This document shows, one piece after another, positions 44,186-55,009 of a stretch of DNA of 64,000 bases. Where the stretch lies: positions 1-64,000 of the forward strand of contig NZ_JASJAV010000017.1 in assembly GCF_030066895.1 (NCBI RefSeq), written 5' to 3'. The notes beneath the pieces are model-generated. The model was not told the DNA's origin. It worked only from the letters and a program-made list of their open reading frames with translations, and ran no database searches. The number at the start of each line of letters is the position of its first letter. The first letter of the stretch is position 1. Position numbers and translations under genes: made by a program. This DNA is from Breoghania sp. Lineage in GTDB: Bacteria; Pseudomonadota; Alphaproteobacteria; Rhizobiales; Stappiaceae.

Positions 44186-45008
44186 CTATTGCGCGCTTGC
44201 CTTCGCATTGGGAAAGAAGAGCTGCTGGCCGGCGACCTTGTAGAAGGCGATCAGCTCCTGGCCTTCTTTTGAGAGAAGCCAATCGATGAAGGCCTGTCCG
44301 GCTTCCGCCTTCACGTTTTCATGCTTTTTCGGGTTCACCAGAATGATGCCATACTGGTTGAACAGCTTGTCGTCGCCTTCCACCGCGATTTCGAAACTGC
44401 CCTTGTTCTTGAAGAAAATCCAGGTCGTGCGGTCCGTGAGGGCGTAGGCGTTCATGCCGACGGCGGCGTTCAGTGTCGCCCCCCATGCCGGACCCTGTTT
44501 CGCGATACCAGCCGTCGCTGGCCGAGATCGGATCGATCCCGGCCTCCTTCCACAGCGCCTTTTCCTTCTTGTGGGTGCCGGAATCGTCGCCGCGAGAGGC
44601 GATCTTCTTCATGGCGTCCACGACGTTGTGCGATCCGGCCACCTTGGCAGGATCGGCCTCGGGCCCGACGATGACGAAATCGTTGTACATCAGGTCGTAG
44701 CGCTTCACCCCGTCACCGTCGGCAACGAACTTTTCTTCCGCCGGTTTGGCGTGGACGAGCAGAACGTCGCCGTCGCCATTGGCGGCGTTCTTGATGGCCT
44801 GTCCGGTGCACACCGCCACGACGCGAACCTCGATCCCGTTCTTCTAGGTAAATTTTGGCAGAATGTAATCGAGCAGTCCGGAGTTCTGCGTCGAGGTCGT
44901 CGACTGGACGATGATGAATTGATCCGCGGCTTGAGCGGGGCCGTGAAGTGCCGTGCCCACCAGACCCAGAGCCGCGCCGAGTGCGGCCAGAAAATAACGT
45001 CGTTTCAT
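44186..45008 (-). pseudogene. tupA: Tungstate ABC transporter binding protein TupA, TAG and frameshift
   Basis: The periplasmic tungstate receptor. The signal peptide is KRRYFLAALGAALGLVGTA, then IIVQSTTSTQNSGLLDYILP (oxyanion-binding region), then TAG (plus strand 44844-44846) in KFT*KNGIEVRVV, where Glu is expected. VVAVCTGQAIKNAANGD has Cys where TupA normally has Gly (VGTGQA). GDDSGTHKKEKALWKEAGID and RETGSGMG follow. A shift near 44485 leads to TLNAAVGMNAYALTDRTTW and the end. Confidence 0.87.
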
Positions 45009-45826
45009 GGGGTTCTATCCTCCTCCCGATTCAATTCCTGAAAGCCTTCAACCAGAAGCTCGCCCGCGAGAAAGCGTGCGGCCAAGGGATTCCTCGGGTT
45101 GTCGAAAAAGGGGACGGCGGGCTCGTGCGCGACGATGCGGCCGCAATGCATGAACACCAAATCGTCGGCAAGCCGGCGGGCCTGCCCCATGTCGTGACCG
45201 ACGAACAGGATCCGTGTTCCGGCGTGGGCGTATTCCTGAACCAGCGTTTCGATATGGGCGGCGGAGGCCGGATCGAGATTGGAGGTCGGCTCGTCCAAAA
45301 TGAGCAGACGGGGGTGCAGAGGGCCAGCGCGCGCGCAAGCGCCGGTCGCTGCTGTTCTCCGCCCGACATGAGGCGTCGGCAAGCTGGATCAGGCGCGCGC
45401 CTTGCGCTCGCTCCGCTTGATCCCGGCGCCGCGTAGCGCATGCAGCGTGTTGCCGAGCACCGACCGTCTCAACAGCACCGGCTTTTGAAAGACGAACCCG
45501 ATCCGTGTCGCGCGTTCCCGGTCCGGCGCCCGGCCGTTCCATGTCACCGTCCCGGCATCGGGCGCAACGAGCCCGGCCAGAAGGCGCAGGAAAAGGCTCT
45601 TGCGCGCGCCGTTCGGCCCCATCACCAGTGTGATGCCATCGCCCTCCAGTGTGAAGTCGATGCCATCGACGAGCGTGCGCCCGCCTCAGGCGAAAACAAG
45701 ATCGCGCGCAACGAGCGGCAGAACAGCATCTTCGGGGGCATCTAGATCGGGCAGGAGCTTGCGCAGCGATGCGTCGATCCGGGCCTCGGGCAGGCCGTCG
45801 CGATGGGCACGCGGTCGGTCGAACAT
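45005..45826 (-). pseudogene. tupC: Tungstate ABC transporter ATPase TupC, stop, frameshifts and damaged Walker A
   Basis: From the ATG at 45826: LPLVARDLVFA, then TGA (plus strand 45686-45688; CGA to TGA, Arg, fits), then GGRTLVDGIDFTLEGDGITL. Walker A is GPNGARKS where GPNGAGKS is expected (Gly to Arg). IGFVFQKPVLLRRSVLGNTL follows. Frameshifts at about 45420-45330 pass through LMSGGEQQRPALARALAL to LLILDEPTSNLDPASAAHIE. The stop overlaps the tupA start (ATGA). Confidence 0.82.
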
Positions 45827-45836
45827 GACGATCCCC

Positions 45837-46544
45837 TCAGCCATAGGCGGTGCTCGTTGCTGTCGAGCGCAAACCCATGAGGGCGGCGTTGATCGAAACG
45901 GCGATGGCGATGAGCACCATGCCGAGCCCCATGGCCAGAGCCAGATTGCCCTTGGAGGTCTCCAACGCGATGGTCGTGGTCATGACGCGGGTGACGTGAT
46001 TGATGTTGCCGCCGACGATGATGACGGCACCGACCTCGGCAATCGCGCGGCCGAAGCCTGCAAGAAGGGCGGTCAGCAGGCTGTAACGGGCATCGATCAG
46101 CAGCATGATGATCGTCTCGAACGGCCCTGTGCCGAGCATGGTGAGATATTCCGCATATTCCCCACGCATGTCCTCCACTGTCTGCCGGATGAGGGCGGCG
46201 ATGATCGGCGTGACCAGGATCGCCTGCGCGAAGACCATCGCGGCGGGGGTGTAGAGAAGCTGCAGAACGCCGAGCGGTCCCGCATTCGACTGGAGCAGAT
46301 AGACGCCGAGGCCGACCACGATCGGCGGCGGGCCCATCAACGAATTGAGCAGGATGACGAGCACGTCGCGTCCGGGAAATTTGGAGACGGCGAGCAGCGC
46401 TTCGAGCGGTAGTTCGATGACGGCGGCAACCAGCACCGCGCCCAGGCTGACACGCAGGGAGAGCCCGACGACCTACAGCAAGTCGTCGTCAAACGCGGCC
46501 ACAAGCCGGAACGCATCGAAAAATGCGCCTAAGAAATCCTGCAA
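45837..46544 (-). pseudogene. tupB: Tungstate ABC transporter permease TupB, TAG near the N-terminus
   Basis: The inner-membrane permease. The best start is TTG at 46544 after GGGGAGGAGAAC, giving QDFLGAFFDAFRLVAAFDDD. TAG (plus strand 46473-46475) falls in LL*VVGLSLRVS, where Glu fits. The rest is open: SLMGPPPIVVGLGVYLLQSN, a permease loop with EYLTMLGTGPFETIIML and FGRAIAEVGAVIIVGGNINH. Re-initiation downstream could save part of the protein. It is the first gene of tupBCA, with tupC 10 bp downstream. Confidence 0.85.
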
Positions 46545-46908
46545 GAGTTCTCCTCCCCTTTGGTAAAAATCGTAGCAAACAAATGGAAAATGTCTAATAT
46601 ATCTGAGGATGTAGAAAACGCACTATTTCACGCAAGAAATCATAGATTAAAATGACCTTGTCATTTGATTTCAGGTAAAAATACGGATTTTTCGACTTCC
46701 CGTTTCTCTGAAGTCGCGGTGTCGTGGCCGCACCACGACTTCGGAACGAGGGCCGCCCTCGCGGCGTTGAAGAGGTGAGGTTGCACCGGGTGCGCGCGTG
46801 GCATGAGGGTGCCAGGGATTTTGTACGCCTTGAGAGGCATGAAAGGTCTCGAAACGCCGGTTCGATCGTGTATCGTGGGCACAACGAACAGTCAGGGAGT
46901 GAGCGACA
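46545..46908. other. Divergent intergenic region between tupB and the aldehyde dehydrogenase
   Basis: 46555-46690 is AT-rich and probably holds the tup promoter (minus strand). A small hairpin, GTCGTGGCCGCACCACGAC, lies at about 46720-46740. No molybdate/tungstate regulator site is recognised and no coding signal is seen. Confidence 0.35.
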
Positions 46909-48344
46909 ATGAACGAGCAGATCGGCAAGACGGCTCCGCGTGATCTTTATATCGCTGGCGAATGGGTGGACGGCTCGGGCGGCGAGTGCTTCGATGTGCT
47001 CAATCCGGCCGACCAGGCCGTGCTGGCATCGGTCGCCAGCGGTACCGAGGTCGATGCGATCCGGGTGATCGATGCGGCCGAGGGGGCGCCTTTGCCGACT
47101 GGGCGGCCCGCTCTCCGCGCGCGCGGAAATCCTGCGTAAGGCGTGGGAGCTGATCATGGCCGATCAAGAGCGTTTCGCCCGCCTCATCACGCTTGAAAAC
47201 GGTAAGCCGCTGTCGGATGCGCGCGGCTAGGTCGCCTATGCGGCGGAATTCTTCCGTTGGTATGCGGAAGAGGCGGTGCGTAATCGCGGCGAGGTGATGG
47301 TCTCTCCCGCATCGGGCGCGCATTCTGGTCCGGCACAATCCCGCCGGCATCGCCGTTCTGGTCACGCCGTGGAATTTCCCGGCCGCCATGGGCACCCGCA
47401 AGATCAGCTCGGCCCTGGCCGCCGGCTGCCCGGTGGTCGTCAAACCCGCATTTGCCACCCCGCTGACCATGCCGGTTCTGGAAGAGGCGGGCGTGCCTGC
47501 GGGTGTCGTCAACGTCGCGCCGTCGAAATCCTCGGGCAAGATCGTCGACGCCATTCTGCATGATCCCCGCGTCCGTGTCGTCTCCTTCACCGACTCGACG
47601 GAAGTGGGCCGCACGCTTTTGAAAGGCGCGGCCGACAACATCGTCACCCCGGCGATGGAGCTTGGCGGCAACGCCCCCTCCATCGTGTGCGAGGATGCGG
47701 ATATCGACAAGGCGGTGGAAGGCGCGATCCTCGCCAAGATGTGCAATATCGGCGAGGCCTGCACGGCGGCCAACCGCTTCTTCGTGTATGACAAGATCTA
47801 CGACACCTTCGCCGAAAAGCTCACGTGGCGCATGGGCTCGATGAAGATGGGGAATGGCCTGGAGGAGGGCGTCGAGGTCGGCTCTCTGGTCAACGCTGCG
47901 ACCCGCAACAAGGTGATCGAGCTGGTAAACGACGCGGTCGAGCGCGGGGTGAAGGTCCTGTGCGGCGGCGCGGTGCCGGAGGGGCCGGGCTATTTCTACC
48001 CCGCCACGGTGCTGGGCGACGTGTCCCCCGACAGCCGCTGCGTCGCGGAGGAGATTTTCGGGCCCGTCGCGGCGCTTCAGCGGTTCTCCGATGAGGAGGA
48101 GATGATCAGCCGTGCGAACGACACCGAATACGGTCTCATCTCCTACCTGTTCTTCGGCGAGATGAAACGCGGCATGGCGCTTTGCGAGCGTCTGGAGGCG
48201 GGCATGGTCGGGCGCAATCCCGGTCTCGTTAGCGACCCGGCGGCTCCCTTCGGCGACGTCAAGCAATCCGGCATCGGCCGCGAAGGCTCGCACGAGGGCC
48301 TGAAGGAGTTTCAGGAGACGCAATACGTTTCGGTTGAGTGGTAA
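46909..48344 (+). pseudogene. Aldehyde dehydrogenase (succinate-semialdehyde dehydrogenase type), TAG and frameshifts
   Basis: An NAD(P)-dependent aldehyde dehydrogenase closest in pattern to GabD. It starts PRDLYIAGEWVDGSGGECFD. After a shift near 47090 it reads AWELIMADQERFARLITLEN with GKPLSDARG followed by TAG (47228-47230; Glu fits), then VAYAAEFFRWYAEEAVRNRG. A further shift near 47320 leads to AGIAVLVTPWNFPAAMGTRK. MELGGNAPSIVCEDAD and the catalytic Cys in NIGEACTAANRF are present, and the end is QSGIGREGSHEGLKEF. A few residues seem missing around KPAFATPLTMPVLEE. Confidence 0.85.
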
Positions 48345-48365
48345 AGATCACTCGGCTCTCAAGGT

Positions 48366-48487
48366 CGTCATTGCCCGGCGAAGTCCGGGCAATCCAACGC
48401 TTTCGACTTGTCGCGATGCTTTAGTGTCGGTGCGTGTCGATATTGCTGGATCACTCGGACTTCGCCGGGTGATGACGGTGGAGAGGT
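48366..48487. repeat. Paired inverted hairpins (GTCAT-CCCGG-AGTCCGGG family), left of GIY-YIG gene
   Basis: The hairpin CGTCATTGCCCGGCGAAG to TCCGGGCAATCCA opposes TGGATCACTCGGACTTCG to CCGGGTGATGACGG. Same family as 48857-48957. Confidence 0.8.
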
Positions 48488-48534
48488 GTATGGTATTATG
48501 AGGAGCGTTATTTCTAAGTGGGGCGGTATTTTGA

Positions 48535-48820
48535 GTGGCTTTTGTCTACATTCTTGCCAGTCGGAAGAAGGGAACGCTCTATACGGGCGTAACCACCGAT
48601 CTTTCTCGTCGGCTTTTTGAACATCGGGAAGAACTGACGCCCGGATTCACAAGTCGCTACGATGTGAAGCGGCTTGTTTTTTTATGAAGAATATCCTCTT
48701 ACGGCTGACGCGATCCATCGCGAGAAACGAATAAAAAAGTGGTCTCGCGCCATGAAGATCCGGGTCATCGAACAGATGAACCCTGATTGGAGCGATCTCT
48801 ATGAGATGCTGAATGCGTAA
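48535..48820 (+). pseudogene. GIY-YIG nuclease (UPF0213 type), frameshift in a T7 run
   Basis: GTG at 48535 gives VAFVYILASRKKGTLYTGVT, whose VYILAS and LYTGVT match the GIY-YIG strands, then TDLSRRLFEHREELTPGFTS and YDVKRLVF. A run of seven T (about 48678-48684) shifts the frame. The true end follows: YEEYPLTADAIHREKRIKKW, then SRAMKIRVIEQMNPDWSDLY and the stop at 48818-48820. About 95 residues, the usual size. These small nucleases have no settled role. It lies between two pairs of palindromic repeats of one family. Confidence 0.8.
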
Positions 48821-48856
48821 GGCTTGGGTTCTCCATTTATGTTTCCCCCTCACCCC

Positions 48857-48957
48857 TACACCGTCATCACCCGGCGTAGTCCGGGTGATCCAGCAGGCTG
48901 CGGCATATGCTGAGGGGGATGGATTCCCCGGACTTTGCCGGGGGATGACGGCGGAGA
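48857..48957. repeat. Paired inverted hairpins, right of GIY-YIG gene
   Basis: CCGTCATCACCCGGCGTAG to TCCGGGTGATCCAGC faces GGATTCCCCGGACTTTGC to CGGGGGATGACGGC. Both arms match the set at 48366-48487, so the nuclease gene is bracketed by the same element. Confidence 0.8.
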
Positions 48958-48989
48958 GACGGGCGCAAGCCCATCGCCCCGCCACGCTT

Positions 48990-50425
48990 TCACGCAGGCG
49001 CCGCCAGAACCCCTTCAATTGCGCCCTTGAACTGCGCTTCCGGTGCCTCCACCGCGCTGCCTTTGTGCAGAACCGGGCGAACCATCTCTGTAACCAGCCG
49101 CTCGTAGGTTTCCTGCCCGCGCCGGTAGGTGTCGCTGTAGCCTTTGACGAGGCGGGCGAGGTCCGCCGTCTGCAATGCGAAATCGCGCGATACCCCGCGC
49201 GCATCAGAAACCAGTGCCAGCCAGGCGTCGATCGCCGTCTGCTCCTCGGCAAAGCGCAAGGAGTGCGGCCGCCAAACCTTGAGCTTTGCCAGTGGCCTGA
49301 GACGCGCGAAGCCGAGGATGGTGTTGGTCCTCACCCGCATGCCGAAATTGGCCGTCTCGCGGATGCCTTTCTTTTCTGCCCGGGCATTGAGCCTGTGTCC
49401 GAGCCCCGGCGGCAACATGTCGGCGAGCTCCGGAATGCCCGGCTTGAAGAAATCGACGAGCTGGAACGGTTCATCCGCCGGGATACCGATTTCCTGAAGC
49501 ACGTTCTCCAGTCGACGGGCCCGCGTCTTCAGTTGCGCTACGCGGATGATGTCCTCAAACGACATGCGCACCGCCAGATGACGCGCCACTTCACGCGCCA
49601 GGATCCCGTCATCGGCAAAGAGGGCAAGACGCTCGAGATAGCGCCCGGCATAGGCCTCATTCTGATAGTCGACGAGCCGGGCAACGCCGATACGCGTGAC
49701 CTCGCGTGCCTCCTCCGGCAGGGCATCAATGCGCGCGGCGAGCGATGCGTGGGCCGGGGCAGGCACGGGCGAGGGCGTGTCCTCCACGCTCTCCGATCCG
49801 ATCTCGGCAGAGCATGTCGCGGCAAAGCCCGCATCGAAACCTGAGAGATTGCGGGTAACCGCAATGCCTCCGGCCTCGATCGCGTCGCGCAAATGCTCCG
49901 CGCGGATAAGCGTCAGTCCCAGTGCCGCGATAGCTCCCAGCAAAACCGCGTTGAGCGGCGCGCCTTGTGCTCGAGCAATCGCGGCGAGATCGGCCAGAAA
50001 ACGTTTGCGGCTCGCGCTCTCGGCTGCCTGCATCAGGCTGTCCGTATCCCGCTCTTCGTCGCCGCGCGCAATGCGTTCGTGCATGGTCAGGACGCGATGG
50101 GTGGAGGCGAGCAGGAAGGTGCGATCCGGCACGACGAACCCGCGTTCCGCCATGCGCACGGCCTCCAGCAATTCGCTGGCGACCACCACGTCGCCGTCGC
50201 CGGCAACCGGCATCAGCGCGAAGACGGGCTTGCCGGCGCTGTCGGCCTCATCGGCGATTTCGAGATAGAGATAGTAGGTCGTGCGCCCGTGCGCTGGGCG
50301 ACGCTGGGCACGGAGGTCGCCTGCGCCTTCAGCCCTTGCGCGGAAGCTGCCGCAACCAGCCAGTTGGTGAGCACGCCGCCGCCTTCGCCGCCGAGCGCTG
50401 CGATCAGAAGTCGAGTGGTCGCCAT
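48990..50425 (-). pseudogene. iorB: Indolepyruvate oxidoreductase beta-type subunit (IorB with DUF6537-like extension), one frameshift
   Basis: With IorA it would oxidise indolepyruvate and related aryl-2-oxo acids to acyl-CoA. From the ATG at 50425: RLLIAALGGEGGGVLTNWLV and TSVPSVAQRTGA. A shift near 50290 follows, then TTYYLYLEIADEADS and a long open frame of about 430 codons including LLGAIAALGLTLIRAEHLRD and the C-terminal extension YLERLALFADDGILAREVAR. Only the single shift breaks it. It starts 3 bp after the iorA stop. Confidence 0.82.
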
Positions 50426-50428
50426 CCG

Positions 50429-52557
50429 TCACACCCCCGCCATGGCCGCGATGACACGGCTGCGCAACCCGTGCAGCCTGCGCTCGAACCAGCCCGCATT
50501 ATGAATGCGCGCCGCCCGGTAGAAGGAAGGGTACAATACCGCCGCGTGCGCCATCTCTCCGCAAAGCCCACAGGCCATGCAGTCCTGCTTCACTTCCGCG
50601 ATCGGGTCCTTGCGCAAGGGATCGGGATTGGCGCGCACGCCCAGGCTCGGGCAGCCGGAAAGCCGGATGCAGGAATGATCGCCGGTGCACACCTCCGCAT
50701 CGACGCCGAATTTCGCCTGTTCCACCCGGCGGCCTTCCTTCAGGACCTTGGCCTTTTCGGACCATTCCCGCCGCTGGCGGGCCAGCATGAATTCGCCGTC
50801 GGCGATGATAACCTTCAACCCCTTCTGTGTGGTGGTGAAAGCCTCCTTGAGGGTCTTCACCATCATCTCCACCGAATAGGTGCGCACGGTCTTGAGCCGT
50901 TTGACGCCGAGCGCCTCCAGCTTTGTTGCTATCTTTGCGCCGGTGCCGAAGATCTCGGAATGTTTTGACGACGGGATCACCTGCTGGCCGGTGGTCGAGG
51001 TGTAGCCGTTGTTCATGATGATCAGAACGCCATCGCCCTTGTTGTAGAGATTGGAGGCGACACCCGTCTGCAAGCCGTTATGCCAGAAGCTGCCATCGCC
51101 CATGATGGCGAGCGAGCGCCGCTCCTGCATCGGCGTCACCGCCGCCATGGAGGCGAGCGACAGGCCGTAACCGAGGATGGAATTCCCCTGGTTGAAGGGC
51201 GCAAAGGTTGCGAATGCGTGGCAGCCGATATCGGCGGATACATGCACCTTGCCGACCTCGCGCTCCGCCAGCTTGATCGCGCCGAAGACCGGGCGTTCCG
51301 GGCAGCCGGTGCAGAAGATCGGCTGGCGCGGGGGCAGGGGGGCTTCCATCAGTGCTCCGGCTGCTGCGCGCACACGTTCCATCCGCTCCATGCGTTCTCG
51401 CACGGTCTCCAGATCGAGGATATTACCGCCGTTTTCGGTGAAATAGCGGCCGAGTCCCGAAGCCAGAACCTCGCCCGTATATTCGCTCACCTCGGGCAGA
51501 TAGTTCTTGCCATCGATGCGCGTGGAAAGCCCGGCATCGACGATGAAGCACAGTGCCTGCTGCTCCATGTAGGCGGGGTTTCCCTCCTCGAGGATGAGCA
51601 CCCGGTCCTTGTCGCGCGCAAACTCGACGATCTCGTCGGGCACCAGCGGATAGGTCATGTTCAGACAGAGAATGTCGATATCTGAGCGCCCGTCATCGTC
51701 GGCCAGTCCCATCTCGCGAAGCTGGCGCAAAACGGTGTTGTAGAGCCCGCCTTGCAGAACGAGGCCGAAGCGGCTGGTCTTCGTGCCCGCGATCCGCTCG
51801 TTCAGGACGTGTCGCGGATATAGGTCCGTGCGGCGGGAATGCGGTCGGCGACCTTGTCGGCCTCCTGCGAATAGATGACCGGAGGGTGGGCGAGGCGCGG
51901 ATAGAAGAACTCCGCCGGATCCTTGAACTTCGTGTTGGTGCCGTGGTCGGGCACCGTGTTGTCGCGTGCCGCAAATTCCCCCTGAACATGGCAGGCGCGG
52001 ATGCGCAACTGCATCATTGCGGGCATGTGCGAGGCTTCCGAGAGCGCAAACGCATGCTCCACCATGTCGACCATCGAGGTCAGGTTGGGGGGGCGGGGAT
52101 CGACCGGCAGCAGCGCCGATTTCATGGCGTAGGCGTAGGTGCGCTCCTGAATGACGCTCGCCCCTTCACTGAAATCCTCGCCGATGACGACCAGCGCACC
52201 GCCGGTGACGCCGGTGGAAGCCAGGTTCGATAGGGCATCGGAGGCGACGTTAGTGCCGACGATGGATTTCCACGTCACCGTCCCGCGTACCGGATAGTTG
52301 ATGGAGGCCGCCAGCATGGCCGCGGCCGAGGGCTCGTTGGCACACGATTCCGCATGAATCTCCATCTCGCCCATGAGGTCCTTGGCCGATACCAGTACGT
52401 CGAGAAGATGCGAAACCGGCGCGCCCTGATAACCGCCGACATAAGAGACGCCCGATTGCAGCAGTCCCTTGGTGATGGCGAGAATGCCCTCGCCGCGAAA
52501 CGTGTCGCCCGCGCCAAGGCGCAAAAGCTCGATCTCACTCTCAAAAGTGCGTTCCAT
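50429..52557 (-). pseudogene. iorA: Indolepyruvate ferredoxin oxidoreductase alpha subunit (IorA), one frameshift
   Basis: The thiamine-diphosphate and ferredoxin-domain subunit. From 52557: RLGAGDTFRGEGILAITKGL and EIHAESCANEPSAAAMLAAS. A shift at about 51805 leads to HVLNERIAGTKTSRFGLVLQ. PIFCTGCPERPVFGAIK, the ThDP-binding region IMGDGSFWHNGLQTGV, and the iron-sulphur cysteines CTGDHSCIRLSGCPSLG and DCMACGLCGE all follow in frame. Apart from the one shift, every motif is present. It lies with iorB and a downstream-facing IclR gene. Confidence 0.86.
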
Positions 52558-52591
52558 TGCGGCCCTCCCGCGTGCCGACGAAAAGGGGACG

Positions 52592-53368
52592 TCAGCCCGT
52601 TCGCGCGATATCCGTTCCGTAGAGAATGTCGATGAGATCCCGAGCGCCTTGCTTCAGCGCCGCATGAGCCTGTTGCAGCGCCTCGTTCTTGATGCGCGCG
52701 GCGGGGCCGTAGACCGACAGGCCGGTGACCATTCGCCCGTCCGGCCCGATCACGGGAACGGCGATGGTGCGCAAGCCCTCTTCGCGCTTGCCGTCATTGA
52801 TGGCGTAGCCCTGTTCGCGCGCGGTCGCGATTTCGCGTTCGAGCGCTGTCCGATCGGTGATGGTGCGCTCCGTCAGCCCAACGAGCGGCATCCCGTCCAG
52901 CGCCCGCGTGAACTCGCGTTCGTTGAGGTGGGTAAGCCAGATCTTGCCCTGCGAGGTGCGATGGGCCTCCAGCCGCATGCCGGGGCGCAGATCCACGAAG
53001 AGGTGGCGCTTGGGCACGGTCGTGGCGAGACAGACCACCACGCCGCTCTCGAACACGGAGGCCATGGCGCTTTCATTGACGGTCTCCGCTACCCGGTCCA
53101 GCACCGGCTGCACGATATCGGCCAGCATCTTGTGCGAGGTCACCCACCGCGCCAGATCGATGAAAAGATAACCCAATCGGTACATGCCGCGCGAAACCGG
53201 CACCAGCGCGCCGGTCGCCGCCAGTGAATGCAGAAAGCGATGGGCGGTCGCGTTGTTGAGCGACAACTCCCGCGCAACCTCACCCGCCGTCAGATGCGGA
53301 CGCGTTTCGGTAAAGAGGTCGAGAATCGCGAAGGCGCGCGCGACCGAGTTGTTGTGTTGAACAGCCAT
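52592..53368 (-). CDS. IclR family transcriptional regulator
   Basis: 258 residues. The N-terminal winged helix reads SVARAFAILDLFTETRPHLT and GEVARELSLNNATAHRFLHS. The C-terminal effector domain has PGMRLEAHRTSQGKIWLTHL, REQGYAINDGKREEGLRTIA and VPVIGPDGRMVTGLSVYGPA, the usual IclR pattern. It is intact. It sits upstream of iorAB on the same strand, after the TRAP genes, and is the natural candidate regulator for either set. Confidence 0.9.
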   Translation of the reverse strand: MAVQHNNSVARAFAILDLFTETRPHLTAGEVARELSLNNATAHRFLHSLAATGALVPVSRGMYRLGYLFIDLARWVTSHKMLADIVQPVLDRVAETVNESAMASVFESGVVVCLATTVPKRHLFVDLRPGMRLEAHRTSQGKIWLTHLNEREFTRALDGMPLVGLTERTITDRTALEREIATAREQGYAINDGKREEGLRTIAVPVIGPDGRMVTGLSVYGPAARIKNEALQQAHAALKQGARDLIDILYGTDIARTG

Positions 53369-53638
53369 TTCCCCTCAGCGCCGCGTATGCGTTGCCTGCC
53401 TTTGGTTTTTGGCGACAGGCCTCTTGTTGTTCTGAACAGTGCCGTTGCGGAAAATCATTGTCAAACTTTTAGTGAAGTACAAATTTCAATATATGAAATA
53501 GCGATGTTAAAACACTTGTTTCCATTGCAGTTACTCTGTCGGAAAAGCTCGATATTGGCGCTTGAGAACTTCGCGAAGCTGTGTGCCCTTGGCAAAGGGC
53601 AGGCGCCAGCTCGCGAGATGTCGCGGGCCCCTTGTCGA

Positions 53639-54961
53639 TCAGCTCAGAAGATGCGGCAGGAACAGGATGATCGTTGGAAAGCAGATCAAGAGGGCCACGC
53701 GCACGAGTTCCGTCAGGAAGAACGGGAACACACCCCGGAACGTCTGGATCATCGGAACATCTCGGGCCAGCGCGTTGATGATGAACACGTTGAGCCCCAC
53801 CGGTGGCGTGATCAGTCCCAGTTCCACCACCACCAGCGCGATCACCCCGAACCAGATCTTCAGCGACTCCTCGTCCATGCCGAAATCGAGTCCGGTCAGC
53901 ACCGGCCAGAAGAACGGGATGGCCAGCAGGATCATCGACAGACCGTCCATCAGGCAGCCCAGAATGATGAGCGCGAAGAGCAGAAGCAGCAGGATGACGT
54001 AAGGATGGAGCCCGCTGGCGAGCATGGCATCAGCCGCCGCCTGGGGCACCCCGCCGCGTGCTAGGAAGATCTTCAAGAGTTCCGCGCCCAGCAGGATCAG
54101 ATAGATCATGCCGGTGGTCTTGGCGGTGTCGAGAATGGCGGCGATTAAGCTCGCCCCGTTCATCCGTCCGTGCGCCAGTCCGTAAAGCGCGACGAGTAAT
54201 GCCCCGACGGCCGCAGCCGGCGTCGGGTTGAACGCACCGGCATAGATGCCGCCGATGACCAGCACGAAGATCGTCAGGACGGGGACGACTGCGATGGTCG
54301 CACTTCGTCGCTGCTGTGCCGTCAGCGTATCGCCCACCGGTCCGGCTGAGGGGCGGAGCCAGCAGTAGATGGAGATGGCGATCATGAACATCACCATGGC
54401 CAGTAGGTCCGGCACCAGCGAGGCCATGAACATGGTGACGATATTCGCCTCCACGATGATGGCGTAGATGACCAGCACCACCGAGGGAGGAATGAGGATG
54501 CCGAGCGTGCCGCCCGCCGCCAGCGTGCCGGTGGCAAGCGAGGGCGCGTAGTTGAGGCGTCTGAGTTCCGGCAGCGCCGCCTGTCCCATGGTGGAGGCGG
54601 TGGCGAACGAGGAGTCGCAGATCGCGCCGAACCCGGCGCACGTGGCCACCGCCGCCATGGCGACGCCGCCTCTGAACCGTTCAAGCCAGGCATTCGCGGC
54701 GTTGAAGAAATCGCGCGACAGGCCGATCCGCGAGGCGAAATTGCCCATCAGCACGAACATCGGCACGACCGAGACGTCGTAGATGGAGAACTGTGCGTAA
54801 GCGAGGTCCTTGAGTTGGTAGAGCACGATCTGCGGACCGGACAGGATTGCGGCGGCGCCGAGACCGACGACGATCATGGAATAGGCGATGGAAACGCGGA
54901 TGACGATAAGCGTCAGAAGGACGCCCAGACCGCCCAATCCGATGAAGAGACTGTTATCCAT
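53639..54961 (-). CDS. dctM: TRAP transporter large permease DctM
   Basis: 440 residues, intact. Hallmarks are VPMFVLMGNFASRIGLSRDF, the AGFGAICDSSFATASTMGQA loop, GGTLGILIPPSVVLVIYAII, LGCLMDGLSMILLAIPFFWP and VELGLITPPVGLNVFIINAL. The last gene of a dctPQM operon on the minus strand, 48 bp after dctQ. Confidence 0.92.
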   Translation of the reverse strand: MDNSLFIGLGGLGVLLTLIVIRVSIAYSMIVVGLGAAAILSGPQIVLYQLKDLAYAQFSIYDVSVVPMFVLMGNFASRIGLSRDFFNAANAWLERFRGGVAMAAVATCAGFGAICDSSFATASTMGQAALPELRRLNYAPSLATGTLAAGGTLGILIPPSVVLVIYAIIVEANIVTMFMASLVPDLLAMVMFMIAISIYCWLRPSAGPVGDTLTAQQRRSATIAVVPVLTIFVLVIGGIYAGAFNPTPAAAVGALLVALYGLAHGRMNGASLIAAILDTAKTTGMIYLILLGAELLKIFLARGGVPQAAADAMLASGLHPYVILLLLLFALIILGCLMDGLSMILLAIPFFWPVLTGLDFGMDEESLKIWFGVIALVVVELGLITPPVGLNVFIINALARDVPMIQTFRGVFPFFLTELVRVALLICFPTIILFLPHLLS

Positions 54962-55009
54962 CGTGTTGCAAGAGCCTTCTTTGGGCTGAGAGTTGGAAAG
55001 CGCGTCGAA

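Noticed and set aside
48366..48957. CRISPR array from the repeats around the GIY-YIG gene
   Set aside because: Only four hairpins in opposed pairs, with irregular spacing and a gene between them. There are no regular spacers.
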